Source: Curtobacterium sp. MCBD17_035
Lineage (GTDB): Bacteria; Actinomycetota; Actinomycetes; Actinomycetales; Microbacteriaceae
Length of the DNA stretch: 64,000 nt
Assembly: GCF_003234815.2 (NCBI RefSeq)
Contig: NZ_CP126279.1
Coordinates: 310,001-374,000 of the forward strand
Direction of reading: 5' to 3'
Shown piece by piece: positions 25,279 through 34,052 of this stretch (position 1 is the stretch's first letter; each line of letters begins with the position of its first letter). Below the pieces are notes generated by a model, which was not told the origin of the DNA, ran no database searches, and saw nothing but the letters and a program-made list of their open reading frames with translations. The position numbers and the translations under genes were made by a program.

Positions 25279-27092
25279 CCTTCGCGGGCCATCTCCTCGA
25301 TCGTGATCGCCGCGTTGATGAGCGCGAGGTGGGACAGGCCCTGCGGCAGGTTCCCCATGAACTCCCCCGTGTCGGCGCTGATCATCTCGGCGAACAGCCC
25401 GACGTCGTTCCCCTGCGCGACCATGTCGTCCATGAGCGCCCTGGCTTCGCCGTCACGTCCCACGCAGGCCAACGCCGACGCGAGCCAGAACGAGCAGGCC
25501 ACGAACGGCGACTCCTCGTCCTCGAGCCCGGAGTAGCGGTAGACGAGCGGTCCGACCGACAGCTGCTCCCGGATCGCGTCGATCGTCGCGGACATCCGCG
25601 GTCCCCGGTCGAACGACGACGAGGCGTGCAGCAGGATCGACGCGTCGAGGGCATCGGTGTCGGGGTGCATGACGTAGTGGCCGAGTTCCTCGTTCCAGCC
25701 GTGCTCAGCCACCCACTGCTCGATGAGCTCGCGGTTCTCCACCCACTTGTCGCGCGGGCCGCCGATCTGCCCCTTGTCGTGCAGTTCGATCGCCGCGTCG
25801 AGTGCCTGCCAGCAGCCGATCTTGCTCGTCGTGTAGTGGTGGGCCTCCTGGAGCTCCCACATCCCGGAGTCCTCCTCGACCCACTTGTGGCAGGCCTCGT
25901 CCGCGAGCCGTTCGAGCACGTGCGCCGTCTGCCGGTCGAGGACGTTCCCCTGCGCGACGTACTGCCGCATGATGTCGAACACGTCGCCCCAGACGCCGAG
26001 CTGGAGCTGGTCCGCTGCACGGTTGCCCTCGGTCACCGGACCGATGCCGCGCCAGCCGGGCACGTCACGTTCCACGACGCCGTCCGACCGCGCGCCGGAG
26101 AGCCGGTAGAAGATCGGCATGCCGTCGCCGTTGTCCGCGATGGTCCGCATGAGCCACGAGACGGCGGCGTGCGTCTCCTCGCGGAGCCCGAACCGCGTCA
26201 GCGCGCGGACCGAGTAGGCGAGGTCGCGCACCCAGGCGAACCGGTAGTCCCAGTTCTTGTCGCCGCGGTCGTCCTCGGGCAGCGACGTGGTGGCCGCGGC
26301 TGCGATCGACCCCGTCGGCGCGAAGATGAGCAGCTTGAGCGCGAGGGCACTGCGGTGCACGGCGTCCGCCCAGGGGCCGTCGTACGCGAACTCCTTCGAC
26401 CAGGTCTCCCAGTTGTGGATGGTGCGGTCGACACCGCGCATCGTCTCGTGCGGGTCCGGGATGAACAGCGGCTCGTCGAGCGTCCCGATGACCGACAGGA
26501 TCGACTTCGAGCCCTCGGACGTCCGGAACCGTCCGGAGAACCGCGGGCCGTCCTCGTGCACGGGCTCGAACCCGAGCTCGACGATGGCGATGCTCACGCC
26601 GTCCACCGCCACGATCGAGCCGTTCACCGTGTCGAGTCGTTCCGGTCGGGCCTGCCCGAGGAGCGTGCCCGGCTGGACCGCCCACTCGAACTCGACCGCC
26701 CCGCGGACGCCCTGCACGCAGCGCCCGAGTTGGGCCCAGGGCAGTCGTCCGGCCACGCCGGTGGCCATGGCATCCGTGACCGTGGCCTCGCCGTCGGCGG
26801 TGGTCCACGTCGTGCAGAGCACGTTCGTGCCGGGCAGATAGCGGCGCTCCATGTGCGCCGGGCCGGTCGGCTTCAACGCGATGTGCCCGCCGTGCTCGGC
26901 ATCGAGGATGCTCGCGAAGGGAGCGGGGGAGTCCATGGACGGCACCGGCAACCAGTCGATCCGGCCGTCGCGGCCGACGAGCGCCACGGTGCGGCCGTCG
27001 CCGATGGCCGCGTAGGAGCGGAGGGGGGCGTAGCCGTCGGTGCGTTCGGCGTTGTCGGAGGAGTCCGGGGTGTCCGGGGTGCGCTCGGGCAT
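25275..27092 (-). CDS. Glycoside hydrolase family 15 protein (glucoamylase/trehalase-like)
   Basis: A 605-residue cytoplasmic enzyme with no signal peptide. The N-terminal beta domain begins with RSYAAIGDGRTVALVGRDGRIDWLPVP, typical of bacterial GH15. The (alpha/alpha)6 domain has KNWDYRFAWVRDLAYSV (substrate-binding R-D/W-D region) and general acid/base candidates in WVEEDSGMWELQ and ASILLHAS. In actinobacteria such proteins include glucoamylases and GH15 trehalases; the window gives no reason to choose. It is first in a two-gene unit with DUF1992. Confidence 0.9.
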   Translation of the reverse strand: MPERTPDTPDSSDNAERTDGYAPLRSYAAIGDGRTVALVGRDGRIDWLPVPSMDSPAPFASILDAEHGGHIALKPTGPAHMERRYLPGTNVLCTTWTTADGEATVTDAMATGVAGRLPWAQLGRCVQGVRGAVEFEWAVQPGTLLGQARPERLDTVNGSIVAVDGVSIAIVELGFEPVHEDGPRFSGRFRTSEGSKSILSVIGTLDEPLFIPDPHETMRGVDRTIHNWETWSKEFAYDGPWADAVHRSALALKLLIFAPTGSIAAAATTSLPEDDRGDKNWDYRFAWVRDLAYSVRALTRFGLREETHAAVSWLMRTIADNGDGMPIFYRLSGARSDGVVERDVPGWRGIGPVTEGNRAADQLQLGVWGDVFDIMRQYVAQGNVLDRQTAHVLERLADEACHKWVEEDSGMWELQEAHHYTTSKIGCWQALDAAIELHDKGQIGGPRDKWVENRELIEQWVAEHGWNEELGHYVMHPDTDALDASILLHASSSFDRGPRMSATIDAIREQLSVGPLVYRYSGLEDEESPFVACSFWLASALACVGRDGEARALMDDMVAQGNDVGLFAEMISADTGEFMGNLPQGLSHLALINAAITIEEMAREG

Positions 27093-27205
27093 CCTCCTAC
27101 TCTGCTCCCCTCGACTGCGAGCAGTCCGGCTGCCGTTCCCACCTCAGGTCCCCGGGCGCACACCGACCTGTGCGACCCGCGCCGGGCCTCCCGGGCGTGT
27201 CGCGG

Positions 27206-27235
27206 TTGTGCAGCTCGGGCGTGTCGCACTATGGT
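27206..27235 (+). promoter_or_regulatory. Candidate promoter of the rtcB leader ORF
   Basis: TTGTGC (27206-27211) and TATGGT (27230-27235) with an 18-base spacer, 43 bases upstream of the GTG of the small ORF. A 12-base direct repeat CGGGCGTGTCGC (27192-27203 and 27216-27227) overlaps it and could bind a regulator. Confidence 0.5.
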
Positions 27236-27278
27236 CGGTGCTCCGTGCCCGCCCTGGGCGCCCGACTGGAGGACCGCC

Positions 27279-27380
27279 GTGCGCGTCGAACAGCAGCCCC
27301 GGAAGCGGAACGAGCAGCAGCTCGTGCCGCTCATGTGGCGTGCGCTCGAGCAGCGGCCCACCAGCAGCTATCCCGTGTAG
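27279..27380 (+). CDS. 33-codon small ORF in the rtcB leader
   Basis: Encodes a 33-residue basic, Gln-rich peptide (begins VRVEQQPRKRNEQQ, ends RPTSSYPV). It has a near-ideal ribosome binding site, TGGAGGA at 27267-27273, 5 bases before the GTG, and 30 of its 33 codons end in G or C. A promoter lies at the right distance upstream. I do not recognise the sequence. It may be a regulatory leader peptide for rtcB (159 bases further down, with hairpins between) or a small protein in its own right. No signal peptide or membrane helix. Confidence 0.5.
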   Translation: MRVEQQPRKRNEQQLVPLMWRALEQRPTSSYPV

Positions 27381-27486
27381 GCACGGTCGTCCTCCGACGC
27401 CCGTGCCCACCCGGCCCAGGGCGTCTTGCGCACCCGTCTCCCGTCGACCAGATCGGTCACCGACCACCGTGTCGGTCGGGAGGGAC

Positions 27487-27513
27487 GGTGCCGGTCCGCC
27501 CCGGACCGTCACC
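27487..27513 (+). promoter_or_regulatory. Hairpin between the small ORF and rtcB
   Basis: Stem of CGGTCCG/CGGACCG (3-base loop) extended by GGTG/CACC, 27 bases before the rtcB ATG. A second dyad, ACCGAC/GTCGGT, lies at 27459-27476. They could form an attenuator or control access to the rtcB ribosome binding site. Confidence 0.4.
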
Positions 27514-27539
27514 ATCCCGATCCGACGGAAGGCGGAACG

Positions 27540-28706
27540 ATGCAGAAGATCAACGACCGATTGCTCTCGTGGGCGAGTCTCCTCGAGGAGACGACCGAGC
27601 AGCAGGCACGGACCACGGCCGCGATGCCCTTCGTGTTCCCGCACGTGGCGCTCATGCCCGACGCGCACCTGGGGCTCGGCGCGACCGTGGGCTCCGTCAT
27701 CCCGACGCTCCGCGCGGTCATGCCCGCCGCCGTCGGCGTGGACATCGGCTGCGGCATGATCGCCGTCCGGACCCAGTTCGACCGCGCCGACCTGCCGACC
27801 GACCTGCGCCCGCTCCGCGAGCAGATCGAGCGGGCGGTCCCGCTGTCGGCCGGGGCCGCGAACCGGAAGGTCGTCGCGACGGCCGCGCCCCGCATCGCGG
27901 AGCTCGAGGCGCTCGCCGACGCCGCGGGGTTCGACCCCGCGCGAGCGCTCGGGGGATGGCGCGAGCAGCTCGGCACGCTCGGGAGCGGCAACCACTTCAT
28001 CGAGGTGAGCGTCGACGAGACCGACCGCGTCTGGCTGTTCCTGCACTCGGGCAGCCGTGGTGTCGGCAACAAGATCGCCCAGCGGCACATCGCGGTCGCG
28101 AAGCGGCTCATGGAGCGCTGGTGGATCCAGCTGCCCGATGCCGACCTCGCGTACCTGGTCGAGGGGACGCCGGAGTTCGACCGGTACATCGCCGAGCTCC
28201 GGTGGGCGCAGCACTACGCCCTGCTCAACCGCGAGGAGATGATGGACCGCGTCGTCCGCCAGCTCAGCGAGGTCATGGGGGTGGTGGTGGACGAGCAGGA
28301 GCGCATCAACTGCCACCACAACTTCACGCAGCAGGAGCGGCACTGGGGCAAGGACGTGTGGGTGTCGCGGAAGGGTGCGATCTCGGCGCGCGAGGGGCAG
28401 CTCGGACTCGTGCCGGGGTCCATGGGCACGGCCTCGTACGTGGTCGAGGGGCGCGGCAACGCGCAGTCGCTCGCGTCGTCACCGCACGGAGCCGGGAGGT
28501 CCTACTCGCGGTCCGCGGCTCGGCGCACCTTCACACACGAGCAGCTCCGCGCGGCGATGGCGGGGATCGAGTTCCGGGACACGGATGCGTTCCTCGACGA
28601 GATCCCGGCGGCCTACAAGCCGATCGACCAGGTGATGGCGGACGCCGCCGACCTCGTGACGATCCGTCACACGCTGCGGCAGCTCGTCAACGTCAAGGGC
28701 GACTGA
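27540..28706 (+). CDS. rtcB: RtcB-type 3'-phosphate/5'-hydroxyl RNA ligase
   Basis: A 388-residue GTP-dependent RNA ligase for RNA repair. Manganese-binding motifs: DAHLGLGATVGSV, VDIGCGM with the metal-ligand Cys, LGSGNHFIEV, HSGSRGVGN and NCHHNFTQQE. The guanylated histidine is in SSPHGAGRSYSR. It starts at ATG 27540 after GGAAGG. There is no rtcA, rtcR or archease gene nearby. The length is that of the shorter bacterial RtcB group. What RNA damage it repairs in this organism is unknown. Confidence 0.95.
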   Translation: MQKINDRLLSWASLLEETTEQQARTTAAMPFVFPHVALMPDAHLGLGATVGSVIPTLRAVMPAAVGVDIGCGMIAVRTQFDRADLPTDLRPLREQIERAVPLSAGAANRKVVATAAPRIAELEALADAAGFDPARALGGWREQLGTLGSGNHFIEVSVDETDRVWLFLHSGSRGVGNKIAQRHIAVAKRLMERWWIQLPDADLAYLVEGTPEFDRYIAELRWAQHYALLNREEMMDRVVRQLSEVMGVVVDEQERINCHHNFTQQERHWGKDVWVSRKGAISAREGQLGLVPGSMGTASYVVEGRGNAQSLASSPHGAGRSYSRSAARRTFTHEQLRAAMAGIEFRDTDAFLDEIPAAYKPIDQVMADAADLVTIRHTLRQLVNVKGD

Positions 28707-28727
28707 CGCCCCGAGCGCCGCGCCGGG

Positions 28728-29067
28728 TCACCCCGGCGTGGCGCTCGTCCAGCGTCGGCGGAGCACCCGCTCGACCGGCCCGGAAGCGAACAGCAGCAGG
28801 AGCGCGAAGAAGTTGACGGCGGGCACGAGGCTCCCCACCACGGCGGCCAGGAGCAACAGGCCGGCGCTCACGGCCGAGCCGAGGAGCTGCTGGCGGGCGG
28901 CGGTGCGCTCGCGGTCGGTCAGGTAGCGCGCCGACGTCGCCGTCCCGGTGCGCGGCCTCGGGCACGATGTCGACGAGCGGCAGCACGAGCAGCGTGATCG
29001 CGATCGCCGCGACCGCGTCGGTGAACACCACGAGTCGCTCGGTCTCCGACTCGCGCTGCGCATCCAC
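28728..29067 (-). pseudogene. TMEM175/DUF1211-type potassium channel gene remnant
   Basis: The first frame reads ETERLVVFTDAVAAIAITLL then VLPLVDIVPEA, the first transmembrane helix and signature of prokaryotic TMEM175-like channels (usually about 200 residues). After about 45 codons the similarity moves to a second minus-strand frame, which reads ARYLTDRERTAARQQLL and GLLLLAAVVGSLVPAVNFFA, ending at 28728. That is the family's C-terminal helix pair. Roughly the middle half (helices 2-4) is missing and the two ends are out of frame (junction near 28930), so this is a deleted, frameshifted remnant. GTG 29067 or 29085 would be the old start. A sequencing error alone would not explain the missing middle. 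Confidence 0.75.
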
Positions 29068-29135
29068 GGGATGAGTATGGAGCACGCGTCACGTCCGGGG
29101 TGCGTCCTCAGCGCGGCCCGGGTAGACCGGGGTGC

Positions 29136-30005
29136 ATGTCCACCGCCACGACCGGTCCCGTCCGCGCGTTCACCGATGCGAAGGCAGCGCTCGTCGAGAG
29201 CATCGTCTGGGACCCGGACGGCCAGCGCCTGCACTGGACCGACATCCCGCTCGGCACCCTGCACACCGCGACCGCGGACGGCGTCGTGGTGTCCTCGGTC
29301 CCGCTGCCGCCGCCGCTCGCGTCGTTCCAGCCCCGTGCCTCCGGAGGGTTCGTCGCGGCGCTCGGGGACCGCGTGGTCCTGACCAACGGCGACGGTGCCA
29401 TCGACCGTGAGCTCGCGACCGTCGAGCACGCCAAACCGGACATGCGGTTCAACGAGGGCAAATGCGATCCCTTCGGCCGGTTCCTCGTGGGGAGCATGGA
29501 CCTCCAGGGCGACGGCGACGCGGCCCTCTACGCGATCGACCCGGACGGCACCGTACGCGTGCTCCGAGGCGGGTTCGGCACGACGAACGGGATGGAGTGG
29601 TCGGCCGACGGCAGCGTCATGTACGTCACGGACACCGCGGTCTCCACGATCTTCCGCGGCTCCTACGGCCCGGACGGCGAACTCGGCGACCTGGAGCCCT
29701 TCGTCGGTGGTGCCGCGCACGACGGCCTGGTGCGCGACGACGAGGGCTGCTTCTGGGGCGCGATCTACGGCGAGGGGCGCGTGGAGCGCTACTCGCCCGA
29801 CGGCGAACGCCTGGAGGTCGTCGACCTGCCCGCCCCGAACGTCACCTCGGTCGCGTTCGGGGGCGTGGACATGAGCACGCTGTTCATCGGCACCGCTCGC
29901 GAGAACCTCACGGAGGAGCAGCTCGAGCAGGCGCCGCTCTCCGGCGCCGTCCTCGCGGTGCCGACGCGGGTGCACGGGATCCCGGCCCACCGCTTCGCGG
30001 GCTGA
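29136..30005 (+). CDS. SMP-30/gluconolactonase family protein
   Basis: A 289-residue six-bladed beta-propeller of the SMP-30/gluconolactonase/regucalcin family. Metal-site residues are in order: Glu in ALVESIVWDPDG, Asn in MRFNEGKCDPFGRFLVGSM, Asn in TTNGMEWSADG and Asp in AAHDGLVRDDEG. It should hydrolyse a sugar lactone in the cytoplasm. The ATG at 29136 follows a TAGACC hexamer by 7 bases and has no ribosome binding site, so it may be leaderless. It is divergent from the TMEM175 remnant. Confidence 0.9.
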   Translation: MSTATTGPVRAFTDAKAALVESIVWDPDGQRLHWTDIPLGTLHTATADGVVVSSVPLPPPLASFQPRASGGFVAALGDRVVLTNGDGAIDRELATVEHAKPDMRFNEGKCDPFGRFLVGSMDLQGDGDAALYAIDPDGTVRVLRGGFGTTNGMEWSADGSVMYVTDTAVSTIFRGSYGPDGELGDLEPFVGGAAHDGLVRDDEGCFWGAIYGEGRVERYSPDGERLEVVDLPAPNVTSVAFGGVDMSTLFIGTARENLTEEQLEQAPLSGAVLAVPTRVHGIPAHRFAG

Positions 30006-30018
30006 CCGCGCGGGGTGA

Positions 30019-30054
30019 CGGGAGGGACGGGACGGCCGCATCCCGCGCCTCCCG
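30019..30054 (+). terminator. Stem-loop terminator after the SMP-30 gene
   Basis: CGGGAGG/CCTCCCG outer stem and CGGGA/TCCCG inner stem separated by a 2x2 internal loop, 13 bases after the stop. Confidence 0.65.
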
Positions 30055-30129
30055 GCCCGTCGCGCCACCCGTTCGGGGGTGCGGCCGTTATCGTCGGTCA
30101 TCCGCCCGAGCGAGCACCCGGAGGTCCAC

Positions 30130-31221
30130 GTGTCCGACGCCCTGCCGAACGCCACCGCCACCGTCAGTCGCGTCCCGGTCGACGGCACCACCGTCCGCGT
30201 GAGCACGATCGGCGCCCCCGGGGACCGTGCGTTCGTGCTCGTCGCGGGCCTCGGCGTCGCGGCGACCCACCGCGAGCGGCTCGCCTCGAACCTCAACGCG
30301 TTCGGCCCGGTGCACGCCCTCGACCTGCCCGGGTTCGCCGGGGTCCGACGGTTCCGCGGGACCGTCTCGATCGAGCGGTACGCCGACGCGGTCGAGGCCG
30401 TCATCGACGCGCTCGGGCTCGTCGACCCGGTCCTCGTCGGGCATTCGATGGGGGCGCAGGTCGTCACGGAGGTGGCGGCCCGCCGGCCCGACCTCGGCGA
30501 CGTCGTCCTGATCAGCCCGGTGGTCGACAGCGCTGCGCGCACGGTGAGCGAGTCGATGGTGCGGTTCGCCCGCTCGGTCGTCCACGAGCCGGCCGCGATC
30601 CGCTGGCACGCCCTCACCGCGTACGCGTTGTGCGGCTGGCACTGGTTCCGAGCGGTCCTGCCCAGCATGCTCGCGTACCCGATCGAGCGTCGGGCGGACG
30701 CCGTGCAGGCCCGGGTGCTCGTCGTCCGCGGTGAGCACGACGCCCTCGTCCCGCGCGACTGGGTGCGGCGGCTCGGGCGCGTGTTCCCGTACGCGGTCCT
30801 CCGTGAGGTCACGGGCGGCGGCCACTCTGTCGTGCACGCGCAGGCGGACGTCGTCGCGGCGCTCGCCGTGGCGCACGTGCGCGGGGACCTGCCGGACCGC
30901 GGCGTGGCGTCGCTCACCGCAGTGGCGGACACGACGACGTCGGACCTCGACCGACTGCGCCCTGCGGAGGCGTGGCACGTCCTCGTCGCGCGCCTCCGTG
31001 AACTCGTCGGCATGGTCCGCGGGGACGACCTGCTCGCGGCCGGGAAGACCGAGCACGCTCGCGCCACCGCCCACGACGACGAACCGGTCGGCGACGCCGA
31101 GCAGGTGATCGCGGACGGCGAGCTCGCCGCGGGGTCGGAGGACGGCGCCGAGCGCCGCGCCGACGGCGACGAGCGGTCGACACCGGTCCGTGGGCCCGAA
31201 CGCGTCGAGGACGCGGCCTGA
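30130..31221 (+). CDS. Alpha/beta-fold hydrolase with an acidic C-terminal extension
   Basis: A 363-residue alpha/beta hydrolase. The catalytic triad is visible: Ser in LVGHSMGAQ, Asp in VVRGEHDALVP and His in TGGGHSVVHAQA; the oxyanion region is VLVAGLGVAATH. The core ends near residue 270. The last 90 residues are a variable, charged extension rich in Glu, Asp and Ala with no recognised domain. GTG 30130 is chosen because a GGAGG run precedes it. The substrate is unknown. It converges on the FAD reductase gene. Confidence 0.85.
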   Translation: MSDALPNATATVSRVPVDGTTVRVSTIGAPGDRAFVLVAGLGVAATHRERLASNLNAFGPVHALDLPGFAGVRRFRGTVSIERYADAVEAVIDALGLVDPVLVGHSMGAQVVTEVAARRPDLGDVVLISPVVDSAARTVSESMVRFARSVVHEPAAIRWHALTAYALCGWHWFRAVLPSMLAYPIERRADAVQARVLVVRGEHDALVPRDWVRRLGRVFPYAVLREVTGGGHSVVHAQADVVAALAVAHVRGDLPDRGVASLTAVADTTTSDLDRLRPAEAWHVLVARLRELVGMVRGDDLLAAGKTEHARATAHDDEPVGDAEQVIADGELAAGSEDGAERRADGDERSTPVRGPERVEDAA

Positions 31222-31249
31222 GCGACGGACGGAGGCTGGGCCTCCCGGC

Positions 31250-32443
31250 TCAGCCCCCGGTGGGGATCCGGCCCGGCAGCATGTCGGGGGTGAGCGCTTC
31301 CGCCTCGGCGAGCACCTGGCGCGCCGCGTCGCGCTGCCCCTGCACGTTCCACAGGAGCACGCCGCGGGTCACGTCCCCGTCGAGGTAGTACACGACGCCC
31401 TGTTCGAGCGGGGCCGCCCAGTCCTCGACCGTGCGGAGCGTCGCCTGGACGCGGCCGACGGCCTCGTACCCGATGTCGAACACGTTCGAGTAGTAGTAGG
31501 GGGTGTGGGTGTACGGCTCGTCGGCACCCGCGAGGTTCCGGCCCGCCTGCCGGCCCTGTTCCTGCGCGTTGTCGACGTGCTCGACGCGGCGGCGGCCGAG
31601 GACCAGGTCCGGGTACTCGGCCACGTCGCCCGCGGCGAAGACGTCCGGGTCCTCCGTCACGAGCGTCGCCGAGACGACGACGCCGTCATCGACCGGGAGG
31701 CCCGCATCCCGTGCCAGGTCGACGTTCGGCGAGATCCCGAGCCCGGAGACGACCGCGTCGGCGCGGAGCTCGCGGCCGTCGTCGAGCGTGACGATCACGC
31801 CGTCGTCGGTCCCGCGCCCGTCGGTGACCTTGCGGCCGCCGACGAGATCGACACCGGCGTCGCGGTACCGGCGCTCGAACGCCGCCGCCAGGTCCGCCGG
31901 GAACATGGAGCCGCCGAGCACGTCGTCGGGGTGCACGAGCGTCACGGTCGCGCCGTTCTGCACGAGCGCCGCGGCGAGTTCCGTGCCGATGTACGAGCCG
32001 CCGACGACGATGACGTGGGCGTGCTGGTCCGCGAACCCCCGCAGTCGTCGGTAGTCCTCGGCGCTCCGGTAGTCGATCACGCGGTCGTCGTGCTCGATCG
32101 GCAGCGGCGTGGGTGTTCCGCCGGTCGCGATGAGCAGCCGCTCGTACCCGAACCGCTGTCCGTCATCGGTCGTCACCGACTTCGCCGTACGGTCGATCGC
32201 GACCACCGTCGTGCGCAGGTGGATCTCGGCGCCGGTCGCGTCGGCCGTGTGCAGGTCGACCTTGTCCCAGCTGAAGTCCGGATCGGTCCAGAGTTTCTTC
32301 GACAGCGCGGGGCGGGCGTAGGGGGTGTCCACGTCGGTGCTGAGGATGCCGATCGAGCCCTGCTCGTCGATCTCGCGGATGCCCTTGGCGGCGGCGTCGG
32401 CGACCATGCCCCCGCCGATCACGAGGTAGCGGTGGTCGGTCAT
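31250..32443 (-). CDS. FAD-dependent pyridine nucleotide-disulfide oxidoreductase (ferredoxin reductase/AIF-like)
   Basis: A 397-residue flavoprotein. FAD-binding GxGxxA/G reads VIGGGMVADAAAKG near residue 8, the NAD(P)-binding Rossmann motif is VIVVGGSYIGTELAAAL (about 150), and the second FAD motif is DVFAAGDVAEYPD (about 275). There is no redox-active CxxC, so it is of the ferredoxin/rubredoxin reductase or monodehydroascorbate-reductase type. No ferredoxin or oxygenase gene is adjacent. It lies 14 bases downstream of an SDR gene on the same strand, so they form an operon. Confidence 0.9.
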   Translation of the reverse strand: MTDHRYLVIGGGMVADAAAKGIREIDEQGSIGILSTDVDTPYARPALSKKLWTDPDFSWDKVDLHTADATGAEIHLRTTVVAIDRTAKSVTTDDGQRFGYERLLIATGGTPTPLPIEHDDRVIDYRSAEDYRRLRGFADQHAHVIVVGGSYIGTELAAALVQNGATVTLVHPDDVLGGSMFPADLAAAFERRYRDAGVDLVGGRKVTDGRGTDDGVIVTLDDGRELRADAVVSGLGISPNVDLARDAGLPVDDGVVVSATLVTEDPDVFAAGDVAEYPDLVLGRRRVEHVDNAQEQGRQAGRNLAGADEPYTHTPYYYSNVFDIGYEAVGRVQATLRTVEDWAAPLEQGVVYYLDGDVTRGVLLWNVQGQRDAARQVLAEAEALTPDMLPGRIPTGG

Positions 32444-32457
32444 CGTGTGTCTCCCGG

Positions 32458-33258
32458 TCAGATGGTGGCGACCGAGCCGGCGTCGACCCGGTAGTTGGAC
32501 CCGTTCACGAACGAGGCGCGGTCGCTGCAGAGGAACGCGATGACGCTCGCGACCTCGTCGGGCTCGCCGCGGCGGTGCAGCTCGAGGTAGGGGCGCTCCT
32601 CGTCGAGGAACGACTCGATGGCCTCGTCGAAGCCCTGGCCCGTCTGCTCGGCCCGCTTCGTCATCATGGCGTCCGTCATCGGGGTGTGGATGAAGGCGGG
32701 GGAGACCGTGTTGACGAGCAGCCCCTCCTTCGCGTAGCTCCGGGACAGTCCCTTGGCGAACGAGAGCACGCCGGCCTTCGCCGCGCAGTACGGCAGCTCG
32801 TCGTCGTAGGGCTGGAGGGCGTCCTCGCTCGTCACGTAGACGATCCGGCCCCAGCCACCGTCGCGCAGGTCACCGATGAACTCGCGCGTGATCCGCACCG
32901 GGCCCATGAGATCGATGTCGATGGTCGACAGCCAACCCTGCTCGTCGATCTCGTGGAACATGCCCTGGGCGCCCGTGACCCCCGAGGACTGCACGAGGAT
33001 GTCGATCACGCCGACGGACTCGCGGACCTGGTCGTGGAGGCGGGTGAGGCTCGCGCTGTCGGTGACGTCCGCGGCGAACGCGAAGAGCCGGCCCGGGTGG
33101 GCCTCGAGCTTCGCGGCCGAGTCGTCGAGGGCGGCTTGGTCGAGGTCGGTGATCACGACGGTGGCGCCCTCGCTGAGCAGGAGCTTGGCCGTCTGCCAGC
33201 CGATGCCGGAGTCCGCGCCGAAGACGAGCGCGATGCGGCCCGAGATGCCGAGGTCCAT
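32458..33258 (-). CDS. Short-chain dehydrogenase/reductase (SDR)
   Basis: A 266-residue classical SDR. The cofactor motif reads VFGADSGIGWQTA (GxxxGIG), with VVITDLDQAAL placing Asp after the second strand, which favours NAD. Catalytic Ser in YVTSEDALQP, YxxxK in LPYCAAKAGVLSFAKGL, and the tail NGSNYRVDAGSVATI is typical. The substrate is unknown. It is the first gene of the pair with the FAD oxidoreductase. Downstream of its promoter region, towards dps, lies a tandem repeat. Confidence 0.88.
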   Translation of the reverse strand: MDLGISGRIALVFGADSGIGWQTAKLLLSEGATVVITDLDQAALDDSAAKLEAHPGRLFAFAADVTDSASLTRLHDQVRESVGVIDILVQSSGVTGAQGMFHEIDEQGWLSTIDIDLMGPVRITREFIGDLRDGGWGRIVYVTSEDALQPYDDELPYCAAKAGVLSFAKGLSRSYAKEGLLVNTVSPAFIHTPMTDAMMTKRAEQTGQGFDEAIESFLDEERPYLELHRRGEPDEVASVIAFLCSDRASFVNGSNYRVDAGSVATI

Positions 33259-33347
33259 GGGGTGGTGCTCCTGTCTGTCGTTCTGCGTGCGCGCACGACG
33301 ACGGCCGCGTCGGCGGATGCCGCCGCGGCCGGTCGCCGGTGCGCCGT

Positions 33348-33407
33348 GGCCCGGATGGGCGGGTGGCCCGGATGGGCGGGTGGCCCGGATGCGCGGGTGA
33401 CCCGGAG
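33348..33407 (+). repeat. 17-bp tandem repeat, three copies plus a partial fourth
   Basis: Units GGCCCGGATGGGCGGGT at 33348-33364 and 33365-33381 are identical; 33382-33398 differs by one base, and a partial unit follows. It lies between the SDR start and the dps stop, in noncoding DNA. Confidence 0.9.
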
Positions 33408-33417
33408 AGGGGTCGGC

Positions 33418-33942
33418 TCAGCTCAGGCTGGTCGACTGCGCGCTCTCGACGCTCTCGGCGTTCGGAGCGGTCGTCGCCGCCGACAGCGTCTGCTTCGGCG
33501 TGCGGTTCTCGGCGCTGACCATCCAGGCGAGCTGCTCGAGGCGGTCGATGATCGCGTGCAGGATGTCCGCGGTCGACGGGTCTTCCTCGTCGACCTCGTC
33601 GTGCACGTCGCGCATGGTCCCCACGGCCTGGTAGAGGCGCAGGGTGATCATGTCGACGACGTCGTGGGTCGAGACCTCGCCTTCCGGGAACTCGTCGAGG
33701 CTCGAGGTGGCGCCGACGGTCTTCGAGCGACCGTCGGGCGTGGCGTAGAGGGCGCGCATGCGCTCCGCCACGGTGTCGGAGAACTCACGTGCCTCCGTGA
33801 CGATCTCGTCGAGCTGGAGGTGGAGGTCCCGGAAGTTGTGTCCGAGCACGTTCCAGTGGGCCTGCTTGCCCTGGACGTGCAGGTCGATGAGGTCCACGAG
33901 GACCTTCTGGAGATTGCCGGCGAGCTTGTCCGATGCGTGCAT
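33418..33942 (-). CDS. dps: Dps-family DNA-protecting ferritin
   Basis: A 174-residue Dps protein that stores iron and protects DNA as a dodecamer. The inter-subunit ferroxidase site is in QAHWNVLGHNFRDLHLQLDE (His, Asp, Glu) with EAREFSDTVAERM after it. The frame is open further upstream, but ATG 33942 has a GGAG purine run and matches the family start (MHASDKLAGNLQ). The C-terminal 20 residues are Ser/Thr/Ala-rich and not conserved. It is downstream of and co-directional with the MarR gene, 110 bases apart. Confidence 0.95.
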   Translation of the reverse strand: MHASDKLAGNLQKVLVDLIDLHVQGKQAHWNVLGHNFRDLHLQLDEIVTEAREFSDTVAERMRALYATPDGRSKTVGATSSLDEFPEGEVSTHDVVDMITLRLYQAVGTMRDVHDEVDEEDPSTADILHAIIDRLEQLAWMVSAENRTPKQTLSAATTAPNAESVESAQSTSLS

Positions 33943-34052
33943 GATGGCTCCGTTCCGAGGTTCGGTGACGGTTCCCGGTCTACCCGGTGCGGCATGGTCG
34001 ACGCTCAGCCGACGTCCGGACAAGCGTCCCCCGTGACCGGTCGGCCGGGCGG

